From Clostridiaceae bacterium (lineage in GTDB: Bacteria; Bacillota; Clostridia; DSM-8532), in the NCBI GenBank assembly GCA_012523685.1, contig JAAYTR010000073.1, positions 1 to 34,188 on the forward strand: a DNA stretch of 34,188 nt, written 5' to 3'. A model generated the notes under the pieces. The model was given only the letters and a program-made list of their open reading frames with translations. It did no database searches and was not told where the DNA came from. Both the position numbers and the translations under genes were made by a program. Below are positions 33,912 through 34,188 of the stretch, piece after piece. Each line of letters starts with the position of its first letter. The first letter of the stretch is position 1.

Positions 33912-33952
33912 GACAGGGGACGGTTCCGTGTCCTATTTTAACCCTGTCTTAT
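33908..33952. repeat. Palindrome of the GGGGACGGTTCCGTGTCC type overlapping the pth stop
   Basis: Perfect 11-bp arms ATAAGACAGGG (33908-33918) and CCCTGTCTTAT (33942-33952) enclose a smaller GGAC/GTCC palindrome. No T-run follows, but the structure is stable enough to act as a 3' end. Small palindromes with this inner sequence are dispersed in clostridial genomes (recollection, not searched). Confidence 0.65.
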
Positions 33953-33964
33953 AAGAAAATTGCC

Positions 33965-33982
33965 TTGCTGCCGCGGCGGCAA
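33965..33982. repeat. Near-perfect GC-rich palindrome TTGCTGCCGCGGCGGCAA
   Basis: An 18-base sequence self-complementary except for one opposed pair, in the gene-free end of the window. There is no T-run or neighbouring gene to explain it. The stretch 33983-34030 shows nothing recognisable. Confidence 0.5.
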
Positions 33983-34030
33983 CTTTCTTGATATACGCAA
34001 GCTCATATTAAGAATAATGCGAACTGTATT

Positions 34031-34056
34031 GTCAATCTGAACGGAGTGAAGAGTCT
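34031..34056 (+). repeat. Half-site of the GTCATTCTGAGCG-type repeat
   Basis: GTCAATCTGAACGGAGTGAA followed by GAGTCT aligns with the complement of the right arm of the repeat at 2567-2647. The matching second arm is not seen in the window. It lies directly before hairpin element copy B, as the first repeat lies before copy A. Confidence 0.5.
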
Positions 34057-34075
34057 TTTTACGTTAAACAGGTGA

Positions 34076-34181
34076 GCGGCTGTAGACCGCTGCGATTTAG
34101 CGCTCCATTTCCAACATCCAGTTTCTAGTCGCGCTCGCTATGCAATCCATGCTTCGCTTTAAATCGCAGCAGCCACGCCGC
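34076..34181 (+). repeat. Hairpin element copy B: paired arms around the same core as copy A
   Basis: The arms GCGGCTGTAGACC...GCTGCGATTTA (34076-34103) and TAAATCGCAGC...GCCGC (about 34159-34181) pair with a bulge at CTGTAGA. The core (about 34101-34158) contains AGTCGCG...GC and GCAATCCATGCTTCGC, aligning over about 60 bases with the reverse complement of the core at 2721-2780. The arm sequences differ from copy A, but pairing is kept in both. Confidence 0.75.
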
Positions 34182-34188
34182 TTAATTA

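Overview
This is a low-to-moderate-GC Firmicutes chromosome segment of mostly core genes. It looks like a spore-forming member of class Clostridia, of the Ruminiclostridium/Acetivibrio type. The grounds are sporulation genes (spoVT, spoIIE, spoVG, a SpoVK-like AAA protein), LL-diaminopimelate aminotransferase (the DapL lysine/peptidoglycan route), a split glutamate synthase whose GXGXG domain is its own polypeptide, an ANTAR regulator beside it, and the order spoVG-glmU-prs-pth. The genus is inferred; the class is well supported. No prophage, insertion sequence, CRISPR array, rRNA or tRNA gene was seen.

Layout. 1-7754 (+) is a nitrogen-donor block: the tail of a glutamate-synthase-associated FAD oxidoreductase, the GXGXG glutamate synthase subunit, an ANTAR RNA-binding regulator with a degenerate receiver, dapF, a 443-bp gene-free gap full of palindromic repeats, pyrG, dapL, a terminator or attenuator hairpin, and an AsnB-type amidotransferase. 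Nearly every enzyme here makes or spends glutamine or glutamate. 7914-12155 (+) holds an unknown membrane protein and then the ribosome block rplU-prp-rpmA-obgE-yhbY, led by a sigma-A promoter and a probable L21 leader, and ends with an endonuclease-IV-like TIM barrel. A UbiA/MenA prenyltransferase (-) is divergent from aroQ-pepP-efp (+). spoVT follows behind a sigma-G-like promoter.

16293-21275: a COG2509 FAD protein (-) is divergent from pcrA (+), with a good LexA box between their promoters, and a CbxX/SpoVK-like AAA ATPase follows. 21279-26459: an ABC exporter of one ATPase and two ABC-2 permeases (-) faces away from a histidine kinase/NarL-type regulator pair (+). The gene content matches the LnrJK-LnrLMN (linearmycin) type of antibiotic-sensing export module. 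spoIIE (+) converges on murC (-). The last block is spoVG (near-consensus sigma-H promoter), glmU, prs and pth.

The main points for a second look are: (1) a GlmU whose acetyltransferase half is intact while its uridylyltransferase half has lost the signature Gly and Arg and a substrate-binding loop; (2) two copies, at opposite ends of the window and in opposite orientation, of a roughly 110-bp hairpin element with a conserved core but different, still self-complementary arms; (3) the Lnr-like module with direct repeats and a G-quadruplex-capable tract between its two halves; (4) an AsnB-type amidotransferase placed after dapF/dapL, which might act on diaminopimelate. Start codons were moved from the longest frame where a ribosome binding site and family N-termini agreed.
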